Positions 21,061 through 30,935 of a stretch of DNA of 42,829 nucleotides are shown here, in pieces. The position numbers were made by a program, and so were the translations under genes. Positions within the stretch are counted from its first letter, which is position 1. Every line of letters starts with the position of its first letter. The notes beneath the pieces were generated by a model. It was not told the DNA's origin. It searched no databases and saw nothing but the letters and a program-made list of their open reading frames with translations. Source of the stretch: an uncultured Bacteroidota bacterium (GTDB lineage: Bacteria; Bacteroidota; Bacteroidia; Flavobacteriales; Flavobacteriaceae); assembly GCA_937136025.1 (NCBI GenBank), contig CAKZOC010000135.1, positions 1 through 42,829 on the forward strand. The letters are read 5' to 3'.

Positions 21061-22737
21061 CACTTCAGCAATAGGGGTGCCCGTAGATCCATTGGGAAAA
21101 GCGATGCCCAGCATTACCGCCAGAGTGGGCGCAATATCCCGTATATACGTCTTCCGTACTGTACTGCCCGGGGCTACTCCTTTCCCGTAAAAAATCAAGG
21201 GGACATGGGTGTCGTAAATATAGGGGGATCCATGGGTAGTCCCGGTTTGGGAATAATCGATATGGGCGGGAGGGGGGACCAGGATCAAATCACCGGAACG
21301 TTTTTGATTATACCCATTTTTCAAAACAGCTTCAATACCCTCTGTAAAAGACCCATTGCGCATCTGCCCGGAAGTGTACACCTTGTAAATCCCGTCGTAT
21401 TTTAAAAGCTCTTCCGCAAACTGCGCACCTACGTATTCCGGATCCAACTCGAGATTGCGCATCAGGTCGTGATCGAGAAACAACTGATTGTTCGAGAACG
21501 CTTTCAGCAAATCCGTAGTTCCGTACGTAAAAGACATAAATTCCTCCAACCGCTCGCGCATCTTATTTTTATACAAATACCCCGCGGGAATTCCTGCCTC
21601 CGACAGGTAGGCCGGTACCGGGGATACCCCGTGGTCCGCCGTCAGGAAAACAGTATAAGCCCCCTCCCCTACGGAGCGGTCCAGTTCTTTGAGAAGGCGC
21701 TCCAAATCTTCATCCAATCGGATATAGGTGTCCTGAACCTCTTTAGAATTCACCCCGTACATATGTCCGACGTAATCCGTACTTGAAAAACTAATAGCGA
21801 GAAAGTCCGTAATCTCATCGGTCCCGAGCGCTTCTTTTTCCAGGGCCTCTATGGCAAAATCCAGGGTCAGACTGTTCCCAAAAGGTGTCGCTTTCAATAG
21901 GTCATACCCCCCGTTAGCCGCCCAAAGCGCAGGGAGGTCATGTGGGAATACAGGGGAAGTCTCGCCGCTAAACACCCCTTCATACGGTAGGTTATCCGGA
22001 CCGCTTTCCACATAAGTCTCCGGTTTATGGCTCAGCTTCCAGACTTGTTTATAACGCTCCGCCGAATTGGAGGCATTATATTGCTGCACCCAGGAAGGCA
22101 AGACATCCATATAATGCGAACTGCTGATCCAGTTTCCTGCGGCACCCCCTTCAAACCAATAGGCTGCATTGGCGGTATGCCCTCCGGGTAATACAGCTCC
22201 GCGATCTTTAATGGCGACTGAAATGACCTTGGAACGCATCTGATAATGAAGCCTTAACTGATCGGTGATCGTGGTGGTCATGAGTCGGTGAGGGGAATGC
22301 TGTCCTGCATTTGAAGTGGTGCCTACGGAGGTTTGGGATGTATCCCCCACACAATACACCCCGGAATCTGTGTATTTGTCATACCAGCTGTTCCCAATGA
22401 TTCCATGACCACTGGGCGTGGTTCCCGTATACACAGAAGCATGGCCCGGGCCCGTACTGGTCGGGGCATACCCGAAATGATGGTTCTTGCTCAGAAATCC
22501 GTCTCCAATCAGTCTTTTGAACCCCTTTTTTCCATAGTGATCCCAAAAACGGGTGAGATAATCGTACCGCATCTGATCCACCACAATCCCTACAACCAAA
22601 CGGGGCGGGTTCTCAAAGGTATCTGCAGTCCCGGAGTCCTCACGTTCCCGGTTATTTACCTGAGCTTCAAGACTTATAAAACCTCCCAGAAACAAGGTTA
22701 ACACAACGGCATTCAAGCGGTAAAAATGGATTCTCAT
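21052..22737 (-). CDS. Alkaline phosphatase family protein, PafA-like
   Basis: Signal peptide; RLVVGIVVDQMRYDYLTRFWDHYGKKGFKRL, YAPTSTGPGHASVYTGTTPSGHGI, LTADHGVSPVP, TTHGSPYIYDTHVPLIFYGKGV. Confidence 0.93.
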   Translation of the reverse strand: MRIHFYRLNAVVLTLFLGGFISLEAQVNNREREDSGTADTFENPPRLVVGIVVDQMRYDYLTRFWDHYGKKGFKRLIGDGFLSKNHHFGYAPTSTGPGHASVYTGTTPSGHGIIGNSWYDKYTDSGVYCVGDTSQTSVGTTSNAGQHSPHRLMTTTITDQLRLHYQMRSKVISVAIKDRGAVLPGGHTANAAYWFEGGAAGNWISSSHYMDVLPSWVQQYNASNSAERYKQVWKLSHKPETYVESGPDNLPYEGVFSGETSPVFPHDLPALWAANGGYDLLKATPFGNSLTLDFAIEALEKEALGTDEITDFLAISFSSTDYVGHMYGVNSKEVQDTYIRLDEDLERLLKELDRSVGEGAYTVFLTADHGVSPVPAYLSEAGIPAGYLYKNKMRERLEEFMSFTYGTTDLLKAFSNNQLFLDHDLMRNLELDPEYVGAQFAEELLKYDGIYKVYTSGQMRNGSFTEGIEAVLKNGYNQKRSGDLILVPPPAHIDYSQTGTTHGSPYIYDTHVPLIFYGKGVAPGSTVRKTYIRDIAPTLAVMLGIAFPNGSTGTPIAEVLE

Positions 22738-22754
22738 AGGTCGTAATTTCTACC

Positions 22755-22762
22755 CAAAAATA
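22755..22762 (-). promoter_or_regulatory. Bacteroidota-type -7 element upstream of the PafA-like gene
   Basis: CAAAAATA on the plus strand = TATTTTTG on the minus strand, 17 bp from the start codon. Confidence 0.45.
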
Positions 22763-22847
22763 CATATTAAACAAGATGATAAAAGCCTGTGAGGTTAAAT
22801 GAGTGTGAATATTGTTATTTTTACCACACAAGGGTTAAAAGATCTTA

Positions 22848-23585
22848 ATGAATTACCTCACCTCGATTGGAAGTTATGCCATAATGGTCCGCGAAGTTTT
22901 CAGAAAACCCACCAAATGGGGGATCATGAAATCTTTAATTCTCAAAGAAATTGACGAATTGATATACGGTTCCATGGGGATTATCATCTTTATCTCCTTT
23001 TTTATCGGGGGTGTAGTTGCCATACAAACGGCTCTGAACATCACCAGTCCGTTTATCCCCCGGAACCTCATAGGATTTGCTACGCGCCAGTCTGTCATTC
23101 TGGAATTTGCGCCGACCTTTACCTCAATTATCATGGCGGGGAAAGTAGGCTCCTATATTACCTCCAGCATTGGTACCATGCGGGTGACAGAACAGATAGA
23201 TGCCCTGGAAATTATGGGTGTTAACTCCCTGAATTACCTGGTCTTCCCTAAGATTGTCGCTATGATGCTCTACCCCTTTGTAATCGCTATCGCCATGTAT
23301 ATCGGAATCTTTGGGGGTTGGGTCGCAGGGGTCTTTGGAGGTTTTAGTTCCAGTGCTGATTTCGTGGAAGGGATCCAACTCGATTTTATCCCCTTTCACG
23401 TCACCTATTCTTTTATTAAATCTATAGTCTTTGCCTTTATCATAGCCACGGTTCCCTCCTATCATGGTTATTATATGAAAGGAGGAGCTCTGGAAGTCGG
23501 AAAGGCGTCCACCGTCTCATTTGTTTGGACCAGTGTAGTGATTATTCTCCTGAATTACGTGCTCACGCAGTTAATGCTCGGATAG
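22848..23585 (+). CDS. MlaE-family ABC transporter permease
   Basis: IYGSMGIIIFISFFIGGVVAIQTALNI, EFAPTFTSIIMAGKVGSYITSSIGTMRVTEQIDALEIMGVNSLNYLVFPK. Confidence 0.94.
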   Translation: MNYLTSIGSYAIMVREVFRKPTKWGIMKSLILKEIDELIYGSMGIIIFISFFIGGVVAIQTALNITSPFIPRNLIGFATRQSVILEFAPTFTSIIMAGKVGSYITSSIGTMRVTEQIDALEIMGVNSLNYLVFPKIVAMMLYPFVIAIAMYIGIFGGWVAGVFGGFSSSADFVEGIQLDFIPFHVTYSFIKSIVFAFIIATVPSYHGYYMKGGALEVGKASTVSFVWTSVVIILLNYVLTQLMLG

Positions 23586-23588
23586 CCC

Positions 23589-24356
23589 ATGATAGAAGTA
23601 TGCGATCTTAAAAAGTCTTTTGAAGGCACCCAGGTGCTCAAAGGGATTAGTACCGTTTTCGAAAAAGGGAAAACGAATCTGATCATCGGGCAGAGCGGAT
23701 CCGGAAAAACGGTGTTTATGAAATGTCTGCTCGGTCTGATAACCCCTACGAGTGGCACCATCCGCTACGAAGGCAGGGACTATGCGGAATTTAACATCGA
23801 AGAGCAGCGCAACCTGCGTCAGGAAATGGGAATGGTCTTTCAAGGGAGCGCTCTTTTTGACTCCAAAACCGTTGAAGGGAACGTCATGTTTCCCCTGGAG
23901 ATGTTCACCAAACAAAGCCGGGAGGAAATGCAGGAGAGAGTTGATTTTGTCCTGGAGCGGGTCAATTTGATTGACGCGCATAAAAAGTATCCTTCAGAGA
24001 TCTCAGGTGGGATGCAGAAACGCGTTGCCATAGCCCGGGCCATCGTAATGAAACCAAAATACCTCTTCTGTGATGAGCCCAATTCCGGACTCGATCCGAA
24101 AACAGCCATACTCATCGATAACCTTATTCAGGAGATTACCAATGAGTATCAAATTACCACCGTTATAAATACCCACGACATGAATTCAGTCATGGAAATC
24201 GGTGAAAAAATAGTCTTTCTGAAGGATGGCCTTAAAGAATGGGAAGGCAGTAGTAAAGACATTTTTAAAACAGACAACGAAGCGGTAAGCAATTTTGTCT
24301 ACTCTTCAGAACTCTTTAAAAAGGTCCGGCAAATGTACCTGGAAGAGCGCGCCTAA
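23589..24356 (+). CDS. ABC transporter ATP-binding protein (MlaF-like)
   Basis: Walker A IIGQSGSGKT, ABC signature EISGGMQKRVAIARAI, Walker B YLFCDEPNSGLDP. Confidence 0.95.
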   Translation: MIEVCDLKKSFEGTQVLKGISTVFEKGKTNLIIGQSGSGKTVFMKCLLGLITPTSGTIRYEGRDYAEFNIEEQRNLRQEMGMVFQGSALFDSKTVEGNVMFPLEMFTKQSREEMQERVDFVLERVNLIDAHKKYPSEISGGMQKRVAIARAIVMKPKYLFCDEPNSGLDPKTAILIDNLIQEITNEYQITTVINTHDMNSVMEIGEKIVFLKDGLKEWEGSSKDIFKTDNEAVSNFVYSSELFKKVRQMYLEERA

Positions 24357-25843
24357 GGACTCACCACTTCCCGAACCTGAATCCGTTCGTTTTTTAAACG
24401 AAGTTTGAGCCATTCTGTAAGTTTTTTGAGCTGATCTTCCCGCTTTTCGGAACTGGCATCTTCTTTCCACCGCGCCTCAAAAACAGGAATCGTATCGGTT
24501 TTAGTGAAGTCTGTCTGCAGGGTGTAGGCAAAACCCAGGCCCGCCAAAGCGTCGTAGTTTACCCGGGCCTCTTCCGAAACTGACGCGAATGGAAATAAGC
24601 CCTCCGCAAGGCTGCTCATCTTGGACAACTCCTCCTCTAACAGCCGGATCCGCTCGTCTTTGTTCAGCAGTTCCGACTTTTTGGCTTCGTAGAGTTCACT
24701 TACATAACGCAATTTTTCATCGCTATCCGATTGTGCACCCTGCACTACCCTGTATTCCGCTTCCTTGAGTTCAGAATAGTCTTGCATCTGACTCCTCCAG
24801 GTTGAGACTATGTTATCTGGAATACGTTCATTACCCATACAAACCACCTCCACAAAGGACTGACCTTTAGGGTCGTAATTAATTTCGGTGAGGTTGTCAA
24901 TATACCGGCCATTCCCTGAAAACTGGTATACTCCGATCGTTTCCTGAACCAGACGCTGCGCCTGACTGCGGAAACGGGATTCCTTAAACTCAAGGTAAAA
25001 GGCGTAAATCGCGGGAATCATGACTAAAACCGCAATGACCGAAGCCATCCTGGAAATAAAGGTCCTGCGCTTTGAATTGGCGTAGCGCACCATAGGAAAT
25101 CGAAGGTATTTGAGGACCAGAAAAGTCGCCAGGGCTATAAAAATAGCATTGATAAAAAACAAGTACAGGGCCCCCAGGGCGTAATCCCAATTGCGGATGG
25201 CAATACCGAATCCGACTGTACAAAGGGGAGGCATCAGGGCCGTGGCAATCGCCACACCAAAGATTACGCTGGCAATGGTTCCCTTCCGGGCCCGGGCAAT
25301 GACAAGTGCCAGGCCTCCAAAAAAAGCGATCAGTACATCCCGGATATCCGGTTCGGTTCGGGCCAGTAACTCTGAGGATTCATCCCGAAGCGGAAAAAAG
25401 TTAAAGAAGAGGTAGGCCGTGAGCACACTGAGCACCACCATGACCGTAAAATTCTTCAGCGACCGTCTCAGCGTATCGATATCATTGGTGGCTATGGACA
25501 TTCCTATTCCCAAAATAGGACCCATAAGGGGGGAAATTAACATCGCTCCAATAACGACAGCCGTTGAATTCGCATTCAATCCTACGGAAGCGATAAAAAT
25601 AGAACAGACCAAAATCCAGGAGGTGTGGCCCTTGAAGGGAATATCCTGTTCAATGGCCGCGCGAGTCGCCTCCTGATCCGTATTGCTGCGGATGTTTAAG
25701 AGATCGCTGAGAAAAGTTCGGGCACTGCCCAGGAGTCCTTTAAAATCCTTCTTGACCTCATCTCCTTTTTCCTGAGATTCCCGGTCGCTTTCAGTGCGTT
25801 CTGCTTTCTGACGATCCAGTTCTTCCTTTTCCGATGCTTCCAT
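24353..25843 (-). CDS. DUF389 domain-containing (TIGR00341-type) membrane protein
   Basis: GLNANSTAVVIGAMLISPLMGPILGIGMSIATND, FFGGLALVIARARKGTIASVIFGVAIATALMPPLCTVGFGIA. ATG 25843 preferred over 25870 to avoid overlapping the upstream gene's stop. Confidence 0.92.
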   Translation of the reverse strand: MEASEKEELDRQKAERTESDRESQEKGDEVKKDFKGLLGSARTFLSDLLNIRSNTDQEATRAAIEQDIPFKGHTSWILVCSIFIASVGLNANSTAVVIGAMLISPLMGPILGIGMSIATNDIDTLRRSLKNFTVMVVLSVLTAYLFFNFFPLRDESSELLARTEPDIRDVLIAFFGGLALVIARARKGTIASVIFGVAIATALMPPLCTVGFGIAIRNWDYALGALYLFFINAIFIALATFLVLKYLRFPMVRYANSKRRTFISRMASVIAVLVMIPAIYAFYLEFKESRFRSQAQRLVQETIGVYQFSGNGRYIDNLTEINYDPKGQSFVEVVCMGNERIPDNIVSTWRSQMQDYSELKEAEYRVVQGAQSDSDEKLRYVSELYEAKKSELLNKDERIRLLEEELSKMSSLAEGLFPFASVSEEARVNYDALAGLGFAYTLQTDFTKTDTIPVFEARWKEDASSEKREDQLKKLTEWLKLRLKNERIQVREVVSP

Positions 25844-25850
25844 AACCCGC

Positions 25851-26936
25851 TTAAATAAAATCCGGTCCAAAAGTGTCTTTCACTCTGGATACCCATTGTT
25901 TAATTTCCTGTTCTTTTTCTTTTGGGAGAACCAAAAGTGCTTTGTCAGTATCGACCACAATATAGTCCTTCAGACCTTCCAAAACTCCAATTTTACCCTC
26001 TGGCAGACGCACCATGAGTCCCTCACAGTCCCTGGTGAGCACACGGCTTCCCGCACCAGCGTTTTCAGAAGCGTCCTTCGGGAGTTTATCGTAAAGTGAA
26101 CCCCACGTACCGAGGTCATTCCAGTCAAATCCTGCAGGTAAGACGTAAACGGAATCGGACCTCTCCAAAATGGCGTAATCTATCGAAATATTGGCGGCAT
26201 GGGGATAGTTCTCCGCAATAAATCCTTCTTCTTCCCGGGTGTTGTATACCGCGGTTCCCTTTTCAAAAAGGGCATACTCTTTCGGTTGATACGCTTTAAA
26301 TGCCTCGATGATCGCCGATGCACTCCACATAAATATCCCGGCATTCCAGAGAAAATTCCCCTGATTCAGAAAGTGCTTTGCGGTAGCGTAGTCGGGTTTT
26401 TCCCGAAACTGTTGCACTTTTTTTACTCCCGGTTTGGATTTTTCCTGTGCATCGAATTCAATATATCCAAACCCGGTATTTGGAAATGACGGAGCGATAC
26501 CCAGGGTACAAAGCACCGGGGCCTCTGAGCACTTTTCGAAACAATGGACCACGTCATCTTCAAACGCCTGTTCATCTTCTATCCAATGGTCGCTGGGAGC
26601 CACCACGATAAGGGCCTCCGGATTCATTTTCCGGATTTTCAGAGCGGCATAGAGAATACATGGAGCCGTATTTCTCATGGCGGGTTCAGCCACTACCTGG
26701 GACGCTTCAATCCCCGGCAACTGTTCCATCACCAGTGTGGTGTACCGCTCGTTGGTCAGGATTAAAATGTTTTCAGCAGGTATGAAGCGAGAGAGCCGCC
26801 CGAAGGTTTTCTGAAGCAGGGAAACGCCTGCCCCCAACATGTCGTGAAACTGCTTGGGGTATTCCGTGGTACTTACAGGCCAAAAGCGGGATCCAACCCC
26901 ACCAGCCATCAATATTGCGTAGTAATTTGAATTCAA
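25851..26936 (-). CDS. Mannose-1-phosphate guanylyltransferase (likely TTG start)
   Basis: NSNYYAILMAGGVGSRFWPVSTTEYPKQFHDMLG, VVAPSDHWIEDEQAF, NAGIFMW, FDWNDLGTWGSLY. Confidence 0.94.
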   Translation of the reverse strand: MNSNYYAILMAGGVGSRFWPVSTTEYPKQFHDMLGAGVSLLQKTFGRLSRFIPAENILILTNERYTTLVMEQLPGIEASQVVAEPAMRNTAPCILYAALKIRKMNPEALIVVAPSDHWIEDEQAFEDDVVHCFEKCSEAPVLCTLGIAPSFPNTGFGYIEFDAQEKSKPGVKKVQQFREKPDYATAKHFLNQGNFLWNAGIFMWSASAIIEAFKAYQPKEYALFEKGTAVYNTREEEGFIAENYPHAANISIDYAILERSDSVYVLPAGFDWNDLGTWGSLYDKLPKDASENAGAGSRVLTRDCEGLMVRLPEGKIGVLEGLKDYIVVDTDKALLVLPKEKEQEIKQWVSRVKDTFGPDFI

Positions 26937-26961
26937 AATAGTTTCTTTAAAATTTGTGAAA

Positions 26962-27567
26962 TCAGGATTTGGCCAGCCATTCCACCTCTGCCTGAGGTTG
27001 AAAAAGATACAATTTTCCACTTGCAACCTCAACACATTGGTATCGTTTTATTTTCTTGGGACCCCGGCGAAAAATACGACCATTATACATGCGAAACAGA
27101 CTGCCTTCCGGGATTTCAAAAACGTAGTGTTTATCCCGGTCTTCCAAATCGTATTCCCTAAGGGCCAGGGAAAGCACAGAATCCGTACTGCTGCTCGCCT
27201 TTGGGTTCTTAAAATGCCGGGCGAGCAGGGGAAGAAGCTGATTGGGAAAAACTTCAGGTCTTAAAAAAGGGAGCATCATCTGCTGAAAAGTGTATTTCCA
27301 TTCTTTCCCATGGGGTTTTATCCGCCTTCCATACGTCTCAAAAGCCACCAAATGGGCAAATTCGTGGATGAGGGTTATCAGAAAACGATACTTATTAGAC
27401 ATGGAATTCACGGTAATCATATGCCCGCCCCCGGGAAGCATCCGATAATCTCCATGACGGGTAACCCGCTGATTGACGATTTTTAAATGAATGCCATACT
27501 TTTTAATAAGTTCCAGACAGGGTCCGATGGCCCGTTCCGGAATATAGCGCTCCAACACCTTTTCCAT
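26962..27567 (-). CDS. SprT-like zinc-metallopeptidase domain protein
   Basis: RFLITLIHEFAHLVAFETYGRRIKPHGKEWK (HExxH). Confidence 0.92.
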   Translation of the reverse strand: MEKVLERYIPERAIGPCLELIKKYGIHLKIVNQRVTRHGDYRMLPGGGHMITVNSMSNKYRFLITLIHEFAHLVAFETYGRRIKPHGKEWKYTFQQMMLPFLRPEVFPNQLLPLLARHFKNPKASSSTDSVLSLALREYDLEDRDKHYVFEIPEGSLFRMYNGRIFRRGPKKIKRYQCVEVASGKLYLFQPQAEVEWLAKS

Positions 27568-27623
27568 TGAGGTAAAGTTAGAAAAATAACGCGTGTATTT
27601 GCCTTTGCTTAAAGTGCCCGGGC

Positions 27624-28304
27624 TCAGGGCGTAGAATTACTCACAGGTAGAATTTTTCCATTGTAAAAGGCATGTCCGGTGAGTGCAAAATGTCCTATAT
27701 ACGCAGCCATTTCCCCCGCGCTTAAAGGCGCCTGATATCCTGGAAATGCAGCCTCGAGCATTTCGGTTTGCACCGCTCCCAGCGCCAGGACATTAAACGA
27801 AGGCCCGGTGGCTTTATACTCTTCTGCCAAGAGCTCTACAAGAGTAATGACGGCTCCTTTACTCGAACTGTAGGCAGCCAGACCCGGAAACTTGGCACTC
27901 CCCTGTACACCCCCCATAGAACTTATGGTAAGCACATGGCCGTCTGTTTCCATGAACGGGATAAGGGCGCGGGTCAGTTCGGCCACCCCAAAGACATTGA
28001 CCTCGTAAACAGCTCTGAAGTCTGCAACTGTTGAATCCGTAAACGGACGATTTAACAACACTCCGGCATTGTGAATCAGCACATCGGCTGTTCCCCATTC
28101 CGATTGTACCCAATGTGCGGCCTTTTCAATATGGGCAGCATCCGTAATATCGAAGCCCCAGGTGGTTACCCCGGGTAAGCCCAGTCCTAAAACCGGGGTT
28201 TCATTTCGGGACAATGCCAGTACCTGATGACCCGCTGCGGCCAGCTGGGTCACCAACTCAAAACCAATACCCCGGCTTGTACCTGTTATAATAATCTTCG
28301 ACAT
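27624..28304 (-). CDS. SDR family oxidoreductase
   Basis: KIIITGTSRGIGFELVTQLAAAGHQVLALSR, LIHNAGVLLN, YSSSKGAVITL. Confidence 0.93.
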   Translation of the reverse strand: MSKIIITGTSRGIGFELVTQLAAAGHQVLALSRNETPVLGLGLPGVTTWGFDITDAAHIEKAAHWVQSEWGTADVLIHNAGVLLNRPFTDSTVADFRAVYEVNVFGVAELTRALIPFMETDGHVLTISSMGGVQGSAKFPGLAAYSSSKGAVITLVELLAEEYKATGPSFNVLALGAVQTEMLEAAFPGYQAPLSAGEMAAYIGHFALTGHAFYNGKILPVSNSTP

Positions 28305-28306
28305 GC

Positions 28307-29281
28307 CTAGTTTAGTTTGATCTCTTCATTCTCCGCGTTGGCGATACCCTGAATGACAGGGATCATCCGACTGACCACTTCCGAGAGATGCTCATAATCC
28401 ATTCGGGATGCCTCATCTCCGGGTTGGTGGTAGTAGTTGTAATTCTCAAAGTCAAAAGATGAAAAAGTATGGGAGGGTACGCCAAAAATTTCCCAGAAGG
28501 CGTAATTATCTGAGCGTTGAAACAGGTTAAACGCTTCGGCCTTCGGTAAAAAACCGATCAGATCTGAACCCCCGTAGGCATTGGAAATAGCAGCGAGATT
28601 GGATTTTTCATACCCGGTGAGATAGAGGAGGTAGTCCTTGCCCTGCATGGGGACCCCCGTCATCTCAAAGTTGAGCATGGCATAGAGGTTTATCCCGGAA
28701 TCCTTTAGAACGGTCGCCAGATGTTTTGACCCCAATAACCCCTTTTCCTCTGCACTGAAAAACGCAAAAATCAAACTTCGTTTCGAAGCCTTTTGTTTTC
28801 CAAAAAAACGCGCCAATTCCAGTACCGTAGAAGTTCCGGAGGCATTATCATTCGCCCCGTTGGCAATCTCATCCCCATCCTTGGGGGGAACAATACCGAT
28901 ATGATCAAAATGGGCCCCGATAAGGATGTACTCCTCTTTCAGAAGGGGATCAGATCCTTCAATAACTCCGACCACGTTGTAAGCCAGGGCACTCGAATTG
29001 GAAAGGGTGTCCCGAAAACCGCTAAAAAAGGGAGCTATCCCATAAGCTTCAAATTCATCTTCCAGGAATTCCGCGGCCTTCTCAATACCCTCAGATCCGG
29101 TATCCCGGCCTTTGAGTTCGTCTGAGGACAGGTACGTCACCACCTCGTTCATTTTCTTGGCGCTGGGCACGCTCCCGCAGGAACTCAGCAACAACCCGAA
29201 CGACGAGAACAGGCATACAATCTTGAGCTTGTGCTTCAGAAAAACAGTCCTGTTCAAACCGGAAAGGATAGCGTTGAGCAT
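28307..29281 (-). CDS. M28 family peptidase lipoprotein
   Basis: Lipobox LLLSSC; ILIGAHFDHIGI, GANDNASGTSTVLELARFF, FFSAEEKGLLGSKH. Confidence 0.93.
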   Translation of the reverse strand: MLNAILSGLNRTVFLKHKLKIVCLFSSFGLLLSSCGSVPSAKKMNEVVTYLSSDELKGRDTGSEGIEKAAEFLEDEFEAYGIAPFFSGFRDTLSNSSALAYNVVGVIEGSDPLLKEEYILIGAHFDHIGIVPPKDGDEIANGANDNASGTSTVLELARFFGKQKASKRSLIFAFFSAEEKGLLGSKHLATVLKDSGINLYAMLNFEMTGVPMQGKDYLLYLTGYEKSNLAAISNAYGGSDLIGFLPKAEAFNLFQRSDNYAFWEIFGVPSHTFSSFDFENYNYYHQPGDEASRMDYEHLSEVVSRMIPVIQGIANAENEEIKLN

Positions 29282-30924
29282 CAGGCCAGCATGGTTACAG
29301 GGTGTTCCAGATACGCCCTCAGCGTCTGCAGGAACTGAGACCCGGTAGCCCCATCAACCGTGCGGTGATCGCAAGCCAGGGTGACCTTCATCGTATGTCC
29401 TACTTTTATTTCTCCCTGGCGCACCACGGGTTTTTCAACAATGGCACCCACAGATAATATGGCTGAATTCGGCTGGTTGATAATAGAGGTAAATTCAAGA
29501 ATCCCGAACATTCCCAGATTCGAAACGGTAAACGTACTTCCCTCCATTTCGGCCGGGGTAATTTTTTTGATGCGGGCCCTGCCTGCAAGATCTTTAACCG
29601 CTGACCCGATCTGCGTGAGACTCATCTGATCTGCAAATTTAAGTACCGGAACCACCAGTCCTTCATCCACGGCTACCGCAACACCAATATGGATGTGCTT
29701 ATTGTATTTCATCGCTTCCGCACTCCAGGACGTATTTACCTGTGGATGCTTCCTAAGCGCCATGGCACATGCCTTGACAACCATGTCGTTGAAAGATACT
29801 TTCGTATCCGGGAGGGCATTTATACTTCCTCGAGAAGCCATAGCCTGTTCCATATCCACCTCTATCGTAAGGTAGTAATGCGGGGCCGTAAACTTGGATT
29901 CACTCAAACGCTTGGCAATCACCTTGCGCATTGTAGAGTTCTTGACTTCCTCGTAAGCCTCTTCCCCTGCAGGGATATACGAAGTGACAGGGGCCGCAGC
30001 CGCTTTGTCAGAAGCTTCAGGTTGTGCAGCGGCTGCCGGGGCCGATGCAGGAACAAAGTTCTCACTATCCCGCTTTACGATGCGGCCTGAATCCCCGGAT
30101 CCTGTAACCTGATTCAGATCAATTCCCTTTTCTTCGGCCATTTTCCGGGCGAGGGGTGAGACGAAAATCCGATCTCCATTTGCCGTTTCGGTCTGTTGAG
30201 GTTCCGAGGGAGTCTGTGGTTCATGAGTCTTGACTTCAGGCTTTGCAGGGGCGGAATCCGACGGGGTCTGCCCAGCCGAAGAAGGCGCGCTCAGCACAGC
30301 CGAAACATCGGTGCCTTCTGGCCCAATTACGGCCAGGACGGCATCCACAGGGGCAGATTCACCTTCCTGTATCCCTATATGCAGAAGGGTTCCTGTATAG
30401 AAGGATTCAAATTCCATGGTCGCCTTATCTGTTTCGATTTCAGCCAGAATATCACCTTCCTCGACACCGTCTCCCACTTTTTTCAACCAGGAGGCCACGG
30501 TGCCTTCTTCCATAGTATCGCTGAGTCGGGGCATGGTGATGATTTCAACACCTTCGGGAAGTTCATCCGAACCGGACGCAGGTGCATCCGCATCTTCCCC
30601 AGCCGATGCCGCCTGAGGTGCTTCCTCGGGAGCCGCGCCGGAAGGAGCGCTTGCCTGCCCATCGAGCAATCCTGAGATATCTTCACCCTTAGCACCAATA
30701 ATGGCGAGCAGAGCATCCACAGGAGCCCCGTCACCTTCGGCAATTCCGATATGCAGTAAGGTACCCTCGTGAAAGGATTCAAATTCCATGGTCGCCTTGT
30801 CCGTTTCAATTTCGGCAAGGATATCTCCTTCCTCAACGGTGTCCCCAACTTTTTTGAGCCATTTTGCCACGGTGCCTTCTTCCATGGTATCGCTCAGTCG
30901 GGGCATTGTGATAATCTCAGCCAT
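29281..30924 (-). CDS. pdhC: Pyruvate dehydrogenase complex dihydrolipoamide acetyltransferase (E2), two lipoyl domains
   Basis: Two copies of EIITMPRLSDTMEEGTVA.WLKKVGD..EEGDILAEIETDKATMEFESF; E3-binding motif VSPLARKMAEEKGIDLNQVTGSGDSGRI; catalytic DHRTVDGATGSQFL. Confidence 0.96.
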   Translation of the reverse strand: MAEIITMPRLSDTMEEGTVAKWLKKVGDTVEEGDILAEIETDKATMEFESFHEGTLLHIGIAEGDGAPVDALLAIIGAKGEDISGLLDGQASAPSGAAPEEAPQAASAGEDADAPASGSDELPEGVEIITMPRLSDTMEEGTVASWLKKVGDGVEEGDILAEIETDKATMEFESFYTGTLLHIGIQEGESAPVDAVLAVIGPEGTDVSAVLSAPSSAGQTPSDSAPAKPEVKTHEPQTPSEPQQTETANGDRIFVSPLARKMAEEKGIDLNQVTGSGDSGRIVKRDSENFVPASAPAAAAQPEASDKAAAAPVTSYIPAGEEAYEEVKNSTMRKVIAKRLSESKFTAPHYYLTIEVDMEQAMASRGSINALPDTKVSFNDMVVKACAMALRKHPQVNTSWSAEAMKYNKHIHIGVAVAVDEGLVVPVLKFADQMSLTQIGSAVKDLAGRARIKKITPAEMEGSTFTVSNLGMFGILEFTSIINQPNSAILSVGAIVEKPVVRQGEIKVGHTMKVTLACDHRTVDGATGSQFLQTLRAYLEHPVTMLA

Positions 30925-30935
30925 CTGACTTTCTG

